Source: Oryzicola mucosus
Lineage (GTDB): Bacteria > Pseudomonadota > Alphaproteobacteria > Rhizobiales > Rhizobiaceae
Assembly (NCBI RefSeq): GCF_014534685.1
Contig: NZ_JACVVX010000002.1
Span: forward strand, 248,001-312,000
DNA length: 64,000 bases
Direction of reading: 5' to 3'
Made by a program: the position numbers and the translations under genes. A model generated the notes under the pieces. That model had not been told where the DNA came from and ran no database searches. It was given only the letters and a program-made list of their open reading frames with translations. Of this stretch, positions 45,639-55,281 are shown piece by piece (position 1 is the stretch's first letter; every line of letters starts with the position of its first letter).

Positions 45639-46931
45639 TCAAACGATGGGGAGTTCTCTCGCCAGAACCTTGTCGATGCGGCGTCCGTCGAGATCGACCA
45701 CCTCGAAGCGCCAGCCCTGGGCGTCCACCGTCTCTCCCGTGACGGGCAGGTGGTGCAGCTGCGCCAGGACATAACCGGCCAGGGTTTCATATTCGCGATT
45801 TTCCGGCACCTCGATGCCCAGCAATTCGCCCATCTCGTCCGCCGGCATGTAGCCGGCCAGCAGCCACGAACCGTCTTCGCGTTGCACCGCATTCTCGGAA
45901 TCGTTCTCGTCCAGGTCGGCGCGGAACACGCCTGTGATGGCCTCCAATATATCGGCCGGGGTGACGATGCCTTCGAAGTGGCCATACTCGTCATGCACCA
46001 GCGCCATCGGCACATCGGACTGCTTCAGCGTCGAGAGCACATCGAGCGCATCGGCCTGGTCATGGGCGATGGGCGCACTGCGGACATGCTTGCGCGGATC
46101 GAAGGGCTCGCCCTGCAGCAGGGTGGCAAGCAGCTCGCGCGTCTGGATCACGCCGATCATCGAATCGACGCTGCCTTCGCCCACCGGAAGGCGGGAATGC
46201 TGGGTTCCGATCAGCAGCTGACGCAGCGTTTCCTCGTCGGCTTCCAGGTTGAGCCAGTCGACATCGGTGCGTGGCGTCATCACCGCCCGGACGGCACGGT
46301 CGCCGAGGCGCATGACGCCGGCAATCATGCGGCGTTCGTCGGATTCGATGGTGCCGTGATGCTCGGCTTCGGCCACAAGCATCTTGATTTCCTCATCGGT
46401 GACCTTTTCGTCGGATTCGCCGCGTTGGCCGAGCAGCCAGAGAACCGAACGGCCGGAGATGTCGAGCAGCCAGACAAGGGGTGCCGCGACTATGGCAATC
46501 AACGCCATGGTCGGCGCCACCTTCGACGCGACGCGTTCGGGGTCGCGCAAAGCGATCTGCTTGGGCACGAGTTCGCCGATGATGAGCGAGGCGTAGGTGA
46601 TCAGAGCGACGACGACAGCGACGCCAAGTGCATTCGCCGTCGTCTGGCTCAGGCCCGCCAGAACCAGCGTTTCCGCCAGGCGCTGACCGAGCGTGGCGCC
46701 CGAAAATGCACCCGACAGCACGCCGACCAGCGTGATGCCGATCTGGACGCTGGACAGAAATTTGCCTGGATTGGCACCGAGCTCGAGGGCCTTTGCCGCG
46801 CCGCTAACCTGTTTGTCGACCATCGCCTTGAGACGCGCTGGCCGCGAGGAAACGATCGCAAGTTCTGACATGGCCAGCAGGCCGTTCACGCAAATGAGGA
46901 CGGCAACGATCGCAATTTCAAGGTATAACAT
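45639..46931 (-). CDS. Hemolysin-family membrane protein (CNNM-CBS-CorC/HlyC)
   Basis: A 430-residue protein with a DUF21/CNNM membrane domain (about 1-170, four hydrophobic segments, with the SELAIVSSRPARLK motif), two CBS domains (about 205-330), and a C-terminal CorC/HlyC transporter-associated domain (about 345-425). Despite the name, related proteins are thought to move Mg2+ or other divalent cations. The CBS pair may bind adenosine nucleotides. It is transcribed alone. CorA, another Mg2+ protein, is at 18802. Confidence 0.9.
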   Translation of the reverse strand: MLYLEIAIVAVLICVNGLLAMSELAIVSSRPARLKAMVDKQVSGAAKALELGANPGKFLSSVQIGITLVGVLSGAFSGATLGQRLAETLVLAGLSQTTANALGVAVVVALITYASLIIGELVPKQIALRDPERVASKVAPTMALIAIVAAPLVWLLDISGRSVLWLLGQRGESDEKVTDEEIKMLVAEAEHHGTIESDERRMIAGVMRLGDRAVRAVMTPRTDVDWLNLEADEETLRQLLIGTQHSRLPVGEGSVDSMIGVIQTRELLATLLQGEPFDPRKHVRSAPIAHDQADALDVLSTLKQSDVPMALVHDEYGHFEGIVTPADILEAITGVFRADLDENDSENAVQREDGSWLLAGYMPADEMGELLGIEVPENREYETLAGYVLAQLHHLPVTGETVDAQGWRFEVVDLDGRRIDKVLARELPIV

Positions 46932-47059
46932 CTGGTCTCAATAACATCAGGCCCGCACCCTAGGGAAGAGTGCAAGAGCAAGCATAGTGGCGTTTCCAGG
47001 ATCAGTTCACAAGAGCATTGCAGGCTCGTGACGCTGCCTGCCGCTGTTCCGGCACAAAG

Positions 47060-48022
47060 CTATTTGCAGGCGCGGTATCCGTTTCGGCGCTTCATCAGGT
47101 CGAAATGGAAGTGGTCGGCATGGGCGGCGTTGTAGCCCGGCCCAAGCACGGTGGTGAAATACTGGCACCCGTCGGCGCGCACCGTGTTGAGCAGGCCGCG
47201 CTGGCGGAAGGCGAACAGGCCTGGCTTGCGCACTTCGATGTCGCTGCCATTGTTGAGCTCGATGCGCATGATGTCGATCGCGTTGCCCTCGCCATGGGCG
47301 GAGAGGGTGCGGCTGCCGGCGATGCGGCGGCAGGAGTAGCTCGATCCCTGATGGATCGTCTTGACGCCCGACCAATAGCGCAGGCGCGCCGCCGGTACGA
47401 GTTCGCGCCGGGTCCACATGCCGAGGCTGGACGCCATGTCGCAGGTCAATGTGGCCGCCGGACTGATTTTGACGCCGTTGATCGACGACACCTGAACGGC
47501 GTTGTCGATGCCGCAGCCGCCGCCCCCGCCGCCGTTGCCGACGCGGCCGAGTTCGCGATAGACAACGCCGAGTTTCTTCAAATCCCTGCGGCACTCCACG
47601 TCGTCGGCGTTCAGCGCGTTTGTGGGCGCAGAACGCGTCGGGTTCTGCACAGGCGGGTAGGCAACCATCATCGGGTTCGACGGCACAAGCGTCTGCATGC
47701 CGACGCCGGCTCGCGGCGTTGCTGCTTGGACTGGTGCGGGCTCGGTGGGATAGGGCTGAACCGGAGCGACTTCGACAGGATCAGGCTGAACAGGGGCGAC
47801 GTCGACCGGCGCGACCTCAATCGGAGCCGGCACAGGCTGCTCGGGCACAACAACCGCGGCCGTCTGGGTGCCGACATCGACGGCGGGCTCAAGCGAAAAG
47901 ACATCGCCGGTGGTGCAGGCCGAAACGGCCAGCCCGGCCAGAACCGTGCCGGCAATCAAGAGCGAAATGCGTGCCCGCCGGAAGCGCCCAGCCGGATTGG
48001 CGGCGCGGGATTGTGCGGCCAT
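47060..48022 (-). CDS. Extensin-like family lipoprotein
   Basis: A 320-residue exported protein. Lipobox VSAC (Cys36) follows a long basic N-terminus, so it should be lipid-anchored. A Pro/Val-rich stalk (about 45-110, PAPIEVAPVDVAPVQPD repeats) precedes the extensin-like C-terminal domain (about 140-320), which contains LSAHGEGNAIDIM and ADHFHFDLM, the HxxG..D and HxH metal-site pattern of LAS-type peptidases. A peptidoglycan hydrolase activity is plausible. The paralogue at 48121 is its upstream neighbour. Confidence 0.85.
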   Translation of the reverse strand: MAAQSRAANPAGRFRRARISLLIAGTVLAGLAVSACTTGDVFSLEPAVDVGTQTAAVVVPEQPVPAPIEVAPVDVAPVQPDPVEVAPVQPYPTEPAPVQAATPRAGVGMQTLVPSNPMMVAYPPVQNPTRSAPTNALNADDVECRRDLKKLGVVYRELGRVGNGGGGGGCGIDNAVQVSSINGVKISPAATLTCDMASSLGMWTRRELVPAARLRYWSGVKTIHQGSSYSCRRIAGSRTLSAHGEGNAIDIMRIELNNGSDIEVRKPGLFAFRQRGLLNTVRADGCQYFTTVLGPGYNAAHADHFHFDLMKRRNGYRACK

Positions 48023-48120
48023 GCCACTGGTTCCTTGCCTTTTAAAGACAAAGACTAGCGGCCAAGAGTAAAGGAATGATCAGCGCCGCCGTTTACCGAT
48101 ACGGCGAAACTGGGGCGCGC

Positions 48121-48993
48121 TTACTGGCAAAAAGTGCCGCCATTGCGCCGTATGGCGAGATCTAGGTGCAAATGGCTGGCGTGGTCGGCATCGCTGCCGG
48201 GACCCAGAACGGTCTTGAAAGGTCCGCACGCCGCTTTGCGCACCTCCTCGACAAAGGTTTTCTCGGCTCCCGCGCTTTCCTTGCCGACTTCGAGGCTCGT
48301 GCCATCCGAGAAGTTGAAGCCGGCAATATCGAAGGCGTTGCCGAACGCATGCTCAGACAGTTTGCGGGTGCCGTTGCGCGGGCGGCAGACATAGCCTGAA
48401 GCCTGCGCAATACCGCTGACGGTCTTGTTCAACGTCTTCTTGGCAATGGGCTGAACGGTATCCGAGATGAAACGCGCAGCCCGTTCGGCCAAGCCGCAGG
48501 TGACGATCAGGCCGGGTTCGACCTCTATGTCTTTGCCGAAGCTCTTGAGGCTGAGCGGAAAGGGCAGGGCGCAGCCGGCGGGATCATTCTCGGAAGCCTG
48601 GCCGTCTTCGAAGTCCACGCCGATCTCCTTGAGACGAACCCGGCAGGCCTTGGCATCTTTGGGCATGGTCTCTGCCATCGGAAGGGTCGAGCGCGGATCG
48701 GGAAGCATGGATTCGTCTTCGTCGGGCTCAGCTTCTTCGGCCTCTTGTTCAGGCTCTGGAGCGTCCTTGTCGTCCGGTTTGGCTGTGTCTTCCGGCTTGG
48801 GTGTCGGCAGCGGCGGTTGCGCGCTATCGGCGGGAGCCTGTGCGGGCGGCTCAGGCTTTTCGTCCGGGCGGTCGGCTTGCTCCGGTATAGGGGCGCTTCT
48901 GGGCAACACCGTCGTCTCCGGCGCCGCCAGAGCTGTCGCCAGGAACAAACCGCTTATCGCAATCGAAAAATAAAAAACCCGCTTGCCCGCCAT
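48121..48993 (-). CDS. Extensin-like family exported protein
   Basis: A 290-residue protein with a signal peptide (about 1-24) instead of a lipobox, a Pro/Glu/Asp-rich acidic linker (about 30-105, containing EPEQEAEEAEPDEDE), and the extensin-like domain (about 112-290) with LSEHAFGNAFDIAGF and ASHLHLDLAIRR. The putative metal-site residues are conserved as in the paralogue at 47060. The two genes are 98 bp apart on the same strand. One anchored and one soluble version with opposite linker charge suggests different locations. Confidence 0.85.
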   Translation of the reverse strand: MAGKRVFYFSIAISGLFLATALAAPETTVLPRSAPIPEQADRPDEKPEPPAQAPADSAQPPLPTPKPEDTAKPDDKDAPEPEQEAEEAEPDEDESMLPDPRSTLPMAETMPKDAKACRVRLKEIGVDFEDGQASENDPAGCALPFPLSLKSFGKDIEVEPGLIVTCGLAERAARFISDTVQPIAKKTLNKTVSGIAQASGYVCRPRNGTRKLSEHAFGNAFDIAGFNFSDGTSLEVGKESAGAEKTFVEEVRKAACGPFKTVLGPGSDADHASHLHLDLAIRRNGGTFCQ

Positions 48994-49066
48994 GCCAGCA
49001 AAACGACCCGATGCCGTAGCAGTTGCCGAGCATCGGTATCACTTTCGGTGACGGCTGATTACCGTC

Positions 49067-49492
49067 TCAGGCGCCGAGTGCGTCCAGCCCGCTTTCGAGG
49101 TAGTCGCCAAGCAATGGCATTCCCAGGAGATATTTTGCCGTCCGCTTGTTTCCGCGCTGGAGCGCTTCCGAGACCGCTTCCTGCCACTCGCCCGCTTCGT
49201 AATCGCCACGTCCCAGCCAGACCAGCGCGACGAGTTCGGCTGCCTCATCGACATTAAGGTCGTTGATCAGCTCGCGCAGTTCGATTTCGGTCAGGTTTTC
49301 GGACTCTTCTTCCGCCAGTCCGTCGTGCTGGTGCGTGTCATGACCGTTGCCGTCGAATTCGACTTCACGGTCGCCGCCGTCTTCATAGTCTTCGTTCACG
49401 CCGGCGCTGATCGCCTTTGCCTTGAGAATGAACAGCCGCACGGTATCGGGGTCGATTGAGAGATCCCACTCTTTTTCCGGCTGCATCTGCAC
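49067..49492 (-). CDS. DUF3775 domain protein
   Basis: A 141-residue acidic cytosolic protein. The DUF3775 pattern is clear: IDPDTVRLFILKAKAISAGV near the N-terminus and LNVDEAAELVALVWLGRGDY in the C-terminal half. Residues 35-65 are rich in Asp/Glu/His. Function unknown. It is encoded upstream of the extensin-like pair on the same strand, 73 bp away. Confidence 0.85.
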   Translation of the reverse strand: MQMQPEKEWDLSIDPDTVRLFILKAKAISAGVNEDYEDGGDREVEFDGNGHDTHQHDGLAEEESENLTEIELRELINDLNVDEAAELVALVWLGRGDYEAGEWQEAVSEALQRGNKRTAKYLLGMPLLGDYLESGLDALGA

Positions 49493-49642
49493 GGCTTTCC
49501 TCCTTTAAGGCATGTTTTTGGACATGATAGCCGGAATTGTTCCTACGTCACCTGTCCGATGCCCCACTCCTGCCGAATTCCGTTGACAGGGCAGTTCGCC
49601 GCGATGAAATGGCGCCGTTTTCCCTCATTCATGGTTTTCCCA

Positions 49643-49993
49643 ATGGCTACGCTGCTCTCGCCGAAAGTGCTGCCCATACTCATGCTTATCGCCTCGAACG
49701 TCTTCATGACGTTTGCCTGGTACGGGCATTTGAAGTTCAAGACATCAGCGCTTTACGTCGTGGTGATGGTTAGTTGGGGGATCGCCTTTTTCGAGTACTG
49801 GCTGGCCGTGCCCGCCAACCGCATCGGCAGTGACGTCTATTCGGCAGCGCAGCTCAAGACCATTCAGGAGGTGATTACCCTGACGGTCTTTGTCGCCTTT
49901 TCCGTATTTTATCTCAAGGAAGCGATCACATGGCACCATGTGATCGGCTTTGCCTTCATCGCGCTCGGCGCCGGCCTGATCTTTAGAGCGTAA
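49643..49993 (+). CDS. DUF486 (DMT-type) small membrane protein
   Basis: A 116-residue protein with four predicted membrane helices. The family motif SNVFMTFAWYGHLKFK is near the N-terminus, followed by SWGIAFFEYWLAVPANRIG and a late FSVFYLKEAITWHHVIGF. DUF486 members resemble small multidrug/EamA-type transporters, but no substrate is known. The start is uncertain: ATGs at 49604, 49631 and 49643 are in frame and none has a strong ribosome-binding site; 49643 gives the usual family length. The stop directly abuts the stop of the opposing sugar dehydrogenase gene. Confidence 0.82.
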   Translation: MATLLSPKVLPILMLIASNVFMTFAWYGHLKFKTSALYVVVMVSWGIAFFEYWLAVPANRIGSDVYSAAQLKTIQEVITLTVFVAFSVFYLKEAITWHHVIGFAFIALGAGLIFRA

Positions 49994-51160
49994 CTACTCC
50001 GAGCCGCTCCGCGAAAGCCTGACGATCAGGCCGTTGCTCTCGTCGGTCACCAGCCAGAGCGAGCCGTCGGGAGCGGCGGTGATGTCGCGAATGCGGCCGA
50101 ACTCGCCTTCGAGCATGCGTTCCTCACCCGTCACCGCGCCCTTGTCGTCGCGGTCCAGGCGCGACAGGAGCTGGAATTTCAGCGAGCCGACAAGCAGGTC
50201 GCCCTTCCATTCCGGAAACATTTCGCCGTCATAAACGACGAGACCGGACGGTGCGATCGATGGATCCCAATAATGGATCGGCTGTTCGTAGCCCTCGGCT
50301 TCGGTGCCTTCGCCAATCTTCGAACCGTCGTAGTTGACGCCGTATGAGATCACCGGCCAGCCATAGTTCTTGCCGGCTTCAGGATAGTTGACCTCATCGC
50401 CGCCCTTGGCGCCATGTTCGACCGTGACGAGCGTGCCGGACTGCGGATCGAGTGCCGCGCTCTGGAGATTGCGATGGCCCTTGGACCAGATTTCAGGCAG
50501 GTGCTTCGACCCGTCCGGCGAAGGGTTGTCGGCCGGAATGGAACCATCTGCATTGATGCGCAGCACCGCACCCGCATGGTCCTGCATATCCTGGGCACGC
50601 TTGCCATCGCCGCGGTCACCCGTCGTCACGAACAGCGTGCCGTCGTCGTTGACGACGATCCGCGAGCCGAAGTGGTTGCCACCGTTGCTTTTTTTCGACA
50701 TCGAGAAGATGACTTTCACATCGTCGAGCCGGGCTGAAGCTCCGTCGCGAACGAGCTTGGCACTGGCCACCGCCGTGCCCGCGCCGCCGGAGCCGGGTTC
50801 GGAGAACGAAAAGAACAGCGTGTTCGACGTCTCGAAGTCTTGTGCCAGGGCGATGTCGAGCAGGCCGCCCTGGCCGACGACGGCAACTTCTGGCACCCCT
50901 TCCAGCGGTTCGGAGAGGCCTGTCTCGGTCAGGATGCGGATGCGGCCGGGCAATTCGGTCACGATGACTGCGCCGTCCGGCAGGAAAGCCATGCCCCAGG
51001 GATTCTCGAGTCCGCTGGCCATGGTCTCGGCACGGATTTCGACCTCATCTGTCTTGAAGGTCCTGTCCTGCGCCAAGGCAGATGACGCAAAGGCGAAAAG
51101 GAGGGTTGGCAGGAGGGCGGCTTTGGCGGTGCTGTCGAGTGTGATCATGGAACCCGACAT
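49994..51160 (-). CDS. PQQ-dependent sugar dehydrogenase, soluble (YliI/Asd type)
   Basis: A 388-residue periplasmic six-bladed propeller enzyme. Signal peptide ends near FASSALAQD. Family hallmarks: GLENPWGMAFLPDGAVIVTE, GGNHFGSRIVVNDDGTLFVT, GDRGDGKRAQDMQDHAGAVL, WSKGHRNLQSAALDPQ and VEHGAKGGDEVNYPEAGKNYGWP with the catalytic-histidine region HF/HRN. It oxidises aldose sugars with PQQ as cofactor; no PQQ synthesis genes are in the window. The start could be 51160 or 51148; neither has a clear Shine-Dalgarno. Confidence 0.88.
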   Translation of the reverse strand: MSGSMITLDSTAKAALLPTLLFAFASSALAQDRTFKTDEVEIRAETMASGLENPWGMAFLPDGAVIVTELPGRIRILTETGLSEPLEGVPEVAVVGQGGLLDIALAQDFETSNTLFFSFSEPGSGGAGTAVASAKLVRDGASARLDDVKVIFSMSKKSNGGNHFGSRIVVNDDGTLFVTTGDRGDGKRAQDMQDHAGAVLRINADGSIPADNPSPDGSKHLPEIWSKGHRNLQSAALDPQSGTLVTVEHGAKGGDEVNYPEAGKNYGWPVISYGVNYDGSKIGEGTEAEGYEQPIHYWDPSIAPSGLVVYDGEMFPEWKGDLLVGSLKFQLLSRLDRDDKGAVTGEERMLEGEFGRIRDITAAPDGSLWLVTDESNGLIVRLSRSGSE

Positions 51161-51368
51161 AGGTATGAGGTGGTATGAGGCAACCTTTAGGTCGGATTTA
51201 AATGCGCATGCGCTGATCACAAGGCGTTTATGTCAGTGTGATCGCGTGAGCCTGACTTGTTGCGCTGATAGGTGTTGCAGACTATCCAGCCTTATCTAGC
51301 GACGGGGGCCAAACGAACGCACAATGTCTTTTCGACCGACCAAGCGGCTGTGTTGGTAAGGCGAGGTA

Positions 51369-51800
51369 ATGGATTTCGCCGCCTATTTCGGGCTTTTCGC
51401 CGCCGCGCTCATTGCCGCTTCGATCCTGCCGGGACAATCCGAGGTCGTCGTCGTGGCGATGCTGATTGCCGACTACTCTCCGGCGCTGGTGCTTGCGGTT
51501 GCGACTGTGGGCAATGTGCTGGGATCGGCTACCAGCTGGTGGCTTGGAACGCAGGTCGAGCGGTTCAAAAACAAAAGCTGGTTCCCCACCGATTCGAAAA
51601 ACTTCGACCGGGCCAAGGCCTGGTATCACCGCTATGGCCGCTGGTCGCTTCTGCTGTGCTGGGTTCCCGTGGCGGGCGGACCGCTGACGCTGGTGGCGGG
51701 CGTCCTGCGCGAACCTCTCTGGAGTTTCATGGCGCTCGTGTCGATTGCCAAATTCGCCCGCTACGCCGTCGTAGCCGCCGTAACGCTGAACCTGTTTTAG
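51369..51800 (+). CDS. DedA-like (YqaA family) membrane protein
   Basis: A 143-residue membrane protein related to the SNARE-associated/DedA superfamily, close to E. coli YqaA. It shows the family segments ASILPGQSEVVVVAMLI, ATVGNVLGSATSWWLGTQVE, and YHRYGRWSLLLCWVPVAGGP. DedA proteins support lipid-carrier translocation and envelope homeostasis; YqaA itself is uncharacterised. AGGCGAGG precedes the ATG. It lies upstream of greA, separated by a hairpin-T-tract element. Confidence 0.87.
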   Translation: MDFAAYFGLFAAALIAASILPGQSEVVVVAMLIADYSPALVLAVATVGNVLGSATSWWLGTQVERFKNKSWFPTDSKNFDRAKAWYHRYGRWSLLLCWVPVAGGPLTLVAGVLREPLWSFMALVSIAKFARYAVVAAVTLNLF

Positions 51801-51878
51801 AATTGTTTGCGGCGTCGGCAAAACTTTTTCAGGTGAAAAACCGGCGGCGTGTTGCTATATTCGTCGCGGATTGAGTTG

Positions 51879-51920
51879 GAACGGTCCCGTGAGCCGAGGC
51901 TTTCGGACCGTTTTCTTTTT
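51879..51920 (+). terminator. Hairpin with T tract in the leader of greA
   Basis: GAACGGTCC pairs with GGACCGTTT around a 17-base loop and is followed by TCTTTTT, 58 bp before the greA ATG. A -10-like CTATAT (51855-51860) lies about 20 bases upstream, so the hairpin is within the greA leader and not merely the terminator of the preceding gene. It might attenuate greA or release a short RNA, as GraL does from the greA leader in E. coli; that comparison is by analogy. Confidence 0.6.
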
Positions 51921-51977
51921 GTGTCCGCCGTCGAAGGGTCGACGTCGGTTGGAAGGTCAGGAAAGGTTCAGGGAACA

Positions 51978-52451
51978 ATGAACAAGGTGCCGATGACCGC
52001 TGGTGGTTTCGAAGCGCTCAAGGAAGAGCTGCGCTGGCGTCAGCAGGAAGAACGTCCCCGCATCATCGAAGCGATCTCCGAAGCGCGTGCCCATGGCGAC
52101 TTGTCCGAAAATGCCGAATACCATTCGGCCAAGGAGGCGCAGAGCCTCAATGAGGGTCGGGTCAACGAACTCGAGGACTACATCGCCCGCGCCGAGGTCA
52201 TCGACGTGTCGAAGCTCAGCGGCGACAAGGTGAAGTTCGGCGCCACCGTGGTTCTCGTCGACGAGGATACCGAAGAGGAAAAGACCTACAAGATCGTCGG
52301 CGACCAGGAAGCCGATGTGAAGTCGGGCCGCATCTCGATCTCGTCGCCGATCGCGCGTGCGCTGATCGGCAAATCCGTCGGTGAGTCTGTCGAGGTCAAT
52401 GCGCCCGGCGGCGCGCGCGGCTACGAGATCATCAAGATCAAGTTCATCTGA
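51978..52451 (+). CDS. greA: Transcription elongation factor GreA
   Basis: Rescues backtracked RNA polymerase by stimulating transcript cleavage. A 157-residue protein: N-terminal coiled coil (about 1-75) whose tip carries [20 protein letters not shown] with the acidic Asp/Glu pair needed for activity, and a C-terminal FKBP-like domain. The ATG at 51978 gives [18 protein letters not shown]. It starts the LPS-core block: the first glycosyltransferase gene begins 10 bp after its stop, as at the S. meliloti greA-lpsB locus. Confidence 0.96.
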   Translation: MNKVPMTAGGFEALKEELRWRQQEERPRIIEAISEARAHGDLSENAEYHSAKEAQSLNEGRVNELEDYIARAEVIDVSKLSGDKVKFGATVVLVDEDTEEEKTYKIVGDQEADVKSGRISISSPIARALIGKSVGESVEVNAPGGARGYEIIKIKFI

Positions 52452-52461
52452 GGCCAGTTCC

Positions 52462-53541
52462 ATGCCGCATGCGGACAAAGGCCGGCAATCCGCCGCCGTC
52501 GATATGTCCCGCATCGAGGTCATCGCGCCCAATCTGAAAAAACGCCTGTCGGGGGTCACCAGCACCATCGTGCAACTGGTCCCCGTGCAGGCGCGCACTC
52601 TCGGCATCGCCACCATCGGGCCGGGCCTGCCGGACAGCCTGCCCAAGATCGGCCCGGCGCAGTTCTTCGGATTGTGGCGCAGGCCGGCTTCTGGTCGCAA
52701 GCGCATCTGGCATGCGCGGCGCAACACCGAGATGGTCGCAGGCCTGGTCCTGCGAGCGCTCGGCGCGCCCTTGCATCTGGTCTTCACCTCCGCCGCCCAG
52801 CGCCACCACCGACCGTTTACCCGCTGGCTTATCCGTCGGATGGATGCGGTCATCGCCACCAGCCGCCGATCGGGCAGCTTTCTGGAAGTGCCGCACGATG
52901 TCGTCATGCATGGCGTCGATGTCGCGGACTTTCATCCCGCTTCCGGGCCGGAGGATAAGTTCGCCGCGTCTGGATTGGGGGGCACCTGGGCCGTTGGCTG
53001 CTTCGGGCGGATCCGTCATCAGAAGGGCACCGATCTGTTCGTCGACGCCATGATTGCGCTTCTGCCGGCCCATCCTGGTTGGACGGCCGTCATCAGCGGC
53101 CGCGTGACGCCGGAACATGCCGCATTCGCTGACGAGCTGAAAAGCCGCATCGCTGATGCCGGACTGCGGGATCGCATCGTCTTCCTGGGCGAGGTGCCTG
53201 ATATCAAGCTCTGGTATCGGCGGATTTCGTTGTATGTCGCGCCTTCGCGCAATGAGGGGTTTGGCCTGACGCCGCTCGAAGCCATGGCTTCCGGAGTGCC
53301 GGTGGTGGCGAGCGACGCCGGCGCTTATGCCGAAATGATTGTCGACGGCGAAACCGGCTCGGTCGTGCCGGCGGGGGACGGTCCGGCGCTTGTGCGAGCC
53401 ATCGAGCCTTTCCTTGCCGATCCAGCCTACACCGCCGCCTGTGGTCGAAAAGCATTGGCCGATGTCGCGGCGCGGTTCCCGCTCGAGGGTGAGGCTGCCG
53501 GCATTCGCGCGGTCTATGAGAAGGTATGGGCGCGTGGCTGA
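52462..53541 (+). CDS. lpsB: LPS core mannosyltransferase, LpcC/LpsB-like
   Basis: A 359-residue GT4-family glycosyltransferase that, in Rhizobium leguminosarum (LpcC) and S. meliloti (LpsB), adds mannose to the inner Kdo of the LPS core from GDP-mannose. Signature segments: [20 protein letters not shown] at the N-terminus, the acceptor region [36 protein letters not shown], and the C-terminal GT4 motif [20 protein letters not shown]. The position directly after greA and before a second glycosyltransferase gene matches the S. meliloti lps locus. Loss of LpsB there harms symbiosis and peptide resistance. Confidence 0.9.
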   Translation: MPHADKGRQSAAVDMSRIEVIAPNLKKRLSGVTSTIVQLVPVQARTLGIATIGPGLPDSLPKIGPAQFFGLWRRPASGRKRIWHARRNTEMVAGLVLRALGAPLHLVFTSAAQRHHRPFTRWLIRRMDAVIATSRRSGSFLEVPHDVVMHGVDVADFHPASGPEDKFAASGLGGTWAVGCFGRIRHQKGTDLFVDAMIALLPAHPGWTAVISGRVTPEHAAFADELKSRIADAGLRDRIVFLGEVPDIKLWYRRISLYVAPSRNEGFGLTPLEAMASGVPVVASDAGAYAEMIVDGETGSVVPAGDGPALVRAIEPFLADPAYTAACGRKALADVAARFPLEGEAAGIRAVYEKVWARG

Positions 53542-54481
53542 ATCCGCTCTGCCCGATTGGCTGTTCGTCGCGCGCGACAACAATTACGGGCTGACGCGCG
53601 ACGTCGAGTTGCTGATGGAGGCTATCCGCCATGCGGGCGGTACAGCAAGCTTTGCCACCGTGCGAAGCCGTGGCCTCCTGGACATGCTGCTGCGCAGGCG
53701 GATCGCGAAACGCATCGTCCATGTCGAGCGGATCTTTCCACGCTGGTTCTCGGCGGGTGACGAGAACTGGCTGATCCCCAACCAGGAGCGCTTTCCGCGC
53801 CGGCATCTCAAGCGGTTGCGCCGCATCGACCGCGTGCTGGCAAAAACCCGGCATGCCGAGGCGATATTTTCATCCCTTGGCAAGGCGACCAGCTATCTCG
53901 GTTTTACCTCAGAAGACCGTCTCGATCCGACGGTTGAAAGGAACTGGCGCCGTTTCTTTCATCTTGCCGGCGGCAGCACGCTGAAGGGCACGGAGGACAT
54001 TCTGGAGCTCTGGCGCGCGCATCCCGAATGGCCCGAACTGGTGCTCGTCCAGAAGGCGGACAACGCGCCGAAAACCGTCCCTGCCAATGTCACGCTCCTG
54101 TCCGGCTATCTCAGCGATGCGGAGCTCAAACGCCTCCAGAATGCATGCGGCGTCCATCTCTGCCCGTCGCGTTCGGAAGGCTGGGGCCACCATATCGTGG
54201 AAGGACTTTCCGTCGGCGCCGTTGTCGTGACCACCGACGCGCCGCCGATGAACGAGCACATCGACGACGGTTGTGGTGTCGTCGTGGCGGCACGGCGCTC
54301 CGAACCGCGCCATCTCGGCACGAATTATTTCGTCGACTCGACGGCATTGGAGCGGGTGGTAGAGTCGCTGATCGTGATGGACGACACAGAAATGGCTGAG
54401 ATCGGCATCCGCGCGCGCCAACGCTACGAACGGATTAGCGCCGATTTCGCGGTTCGGCTGCGCGATATCTTCGCGCTATAG
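53534..54481 (+). CDS. Glycosyltransferase, LpsE-like, LPS core
   Basis: A 315-residue GT4-type glycosyltransferase. The GTG at 53534, eight bases before the lpsB-like stop and nine after GAGAAGG, is the best start ([20 protein letters not shown]). The donor-site half has [20 protein letters not shown]. By place and the WLFVARDN beginning it corresponds to LpsE of S. meliloti, but the sugar it adds is not known from the sequence. It converges with the GT2 gene: the two coding regions overlap by six bases at their 3' ends. Confidence 0.83.
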   Translation: MAESALPDWLFVARDNNYGLTRDVELLMEAIRHAGGTASFATVRSRGLLDMLLRRRIAKRIVHVERIFPRWFSAGDENWLIPNQERFPRRHLKRLRRIDRVLAKTRHAEAIFSSLGKATSYLGFTSEDRLDPTVERNWRRFFHLAGGSTLKGTEDILELWRAHPEWPELVLVQKADNAPKTVPANVTLLSGYLSDAELKRLQNACGVHLCPSRSEGWGHHIVEGLSVGAVVVTTDAPPMNEHIDDGCGVVVAARRSEPRHLGTNYFVDSTALERVVESLIVMDDTEMAEIGIRARQRYERISADFAVRLRDIFAL

Positions 54482-55273
54482 ATCCTGAGGCTCACCGAGC
54501 GAGAGCCTGTACAGCTTGGTTTCGGTCAGGAAGCTGTAATGCGCGGCAAAGCTCGCATAGATGAAGCCGGCCTTGCCGCACAGCAGATAGCGCTGCATCA
54601 CGTAAACCTTGAGGAAGCCCAGAAGCGGCGCGAACATCAGCCGGCCAAACGAGGTGCGGCGGCCGCGCGCGAACTTCTCTAGCGCCTTCAAGCTGCTGTA
54701 CTCGTCCATTTTCTGGGCTTCTTGTTCGGCCGTGAGCGCCCGCATATGAAACATTTCACCGCCGGTAAACTTGGCCACGGGTCCGTCGCAATGAATCGCT
54801 TCATGGACCAATGCCGAGGTGTCGAAATGCGCGCGATCCTTGCGAACGAGACGCAGCAGCCAATGGGCATGGACCTGACGGGGAGGGTAGCCGAATCCTG
54901 GAAGATAGTCGCGCCGCCTGATCCGCAAGCCCACCGCGCCGAGGGCATCGAGGTCAGTTTCCATGAGTGTCTTCGATGTTCTCTCGTCAAGCCGTTCGTC
55001 GGCATCGAGCGAGAGGCACCATGGACCGGCGGTCTGGTCGAGCGCAAACTGCTTCTGCTTTGCGTAGCCTTCCCAGCGGTGTTCGATAAAGCGGATCGGA
55101 TAGCCCTGGGCCTCGTATCGGCCGACCACGTCGCGCGTCGCATCCGTGGAGCCTGAATCGACGATGACGATCTCGCGGCATCCTTTCAGGCTTTCGATGC
55201 AGCGGCCGATGACGTCCATCTCATTCTTGCAAATGATGAATGCCGAGATCTGGCTCTTGAAGCTCACGTCCAT
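54476..55273 (-). CDS. GT2-family glycosyltransferase, LPS core (WaaE/LgtF type)
   Basis: A 265-residue GT-A glycosyltransferase. The N-terminus [20 protein letters not shown] and the donor-binding [15 protein letters not shown], then [14 protein letters not shown] and a late [20 protein letters not shown], match the WaaE/KdtX/LgtF beta-glucosyltransferase group used in LPS core building. In S. meliloti lpsC is the likely counterpart. The ATG at 55273 lies 8 bp after the lrp stop, so it is co-transcribed with lrp. Confidence 0.87.
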   Translation of the reverse strand: MDVSFKSQISAFIICKNEMDVIGRCIESLKGCREIVIVDSGSTDATRDVVGRYEAQGYPIRFIEHRWEGYAKQKQFALDQTAGPWCLSLDADERLDERTSKTLMETDLDALGAVGLRIRRRDYLPGFGYPPRQVHAHWLLRLVRKDRAHFDTSALVHEAIHCDGPVAKFTGGEMFHMRALTAEQEAQKMDEYSSLKALEKFARGRRTSFGRLMFAPLLGFLKVYVMQRYLLCGKAGFIYASFAAHYSFLTETKLYRLSLGEPQDL

Positions 55274-55281
55274 GGTGCCCT

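Noticed and set aside
51162-51181. Direct repeat GGTATGAGG x2 upstream of the sugar dehydrogenase
   Set aside because: Two copies of nine bases, 11 bp apart, without further support; noted only as a possible operator.
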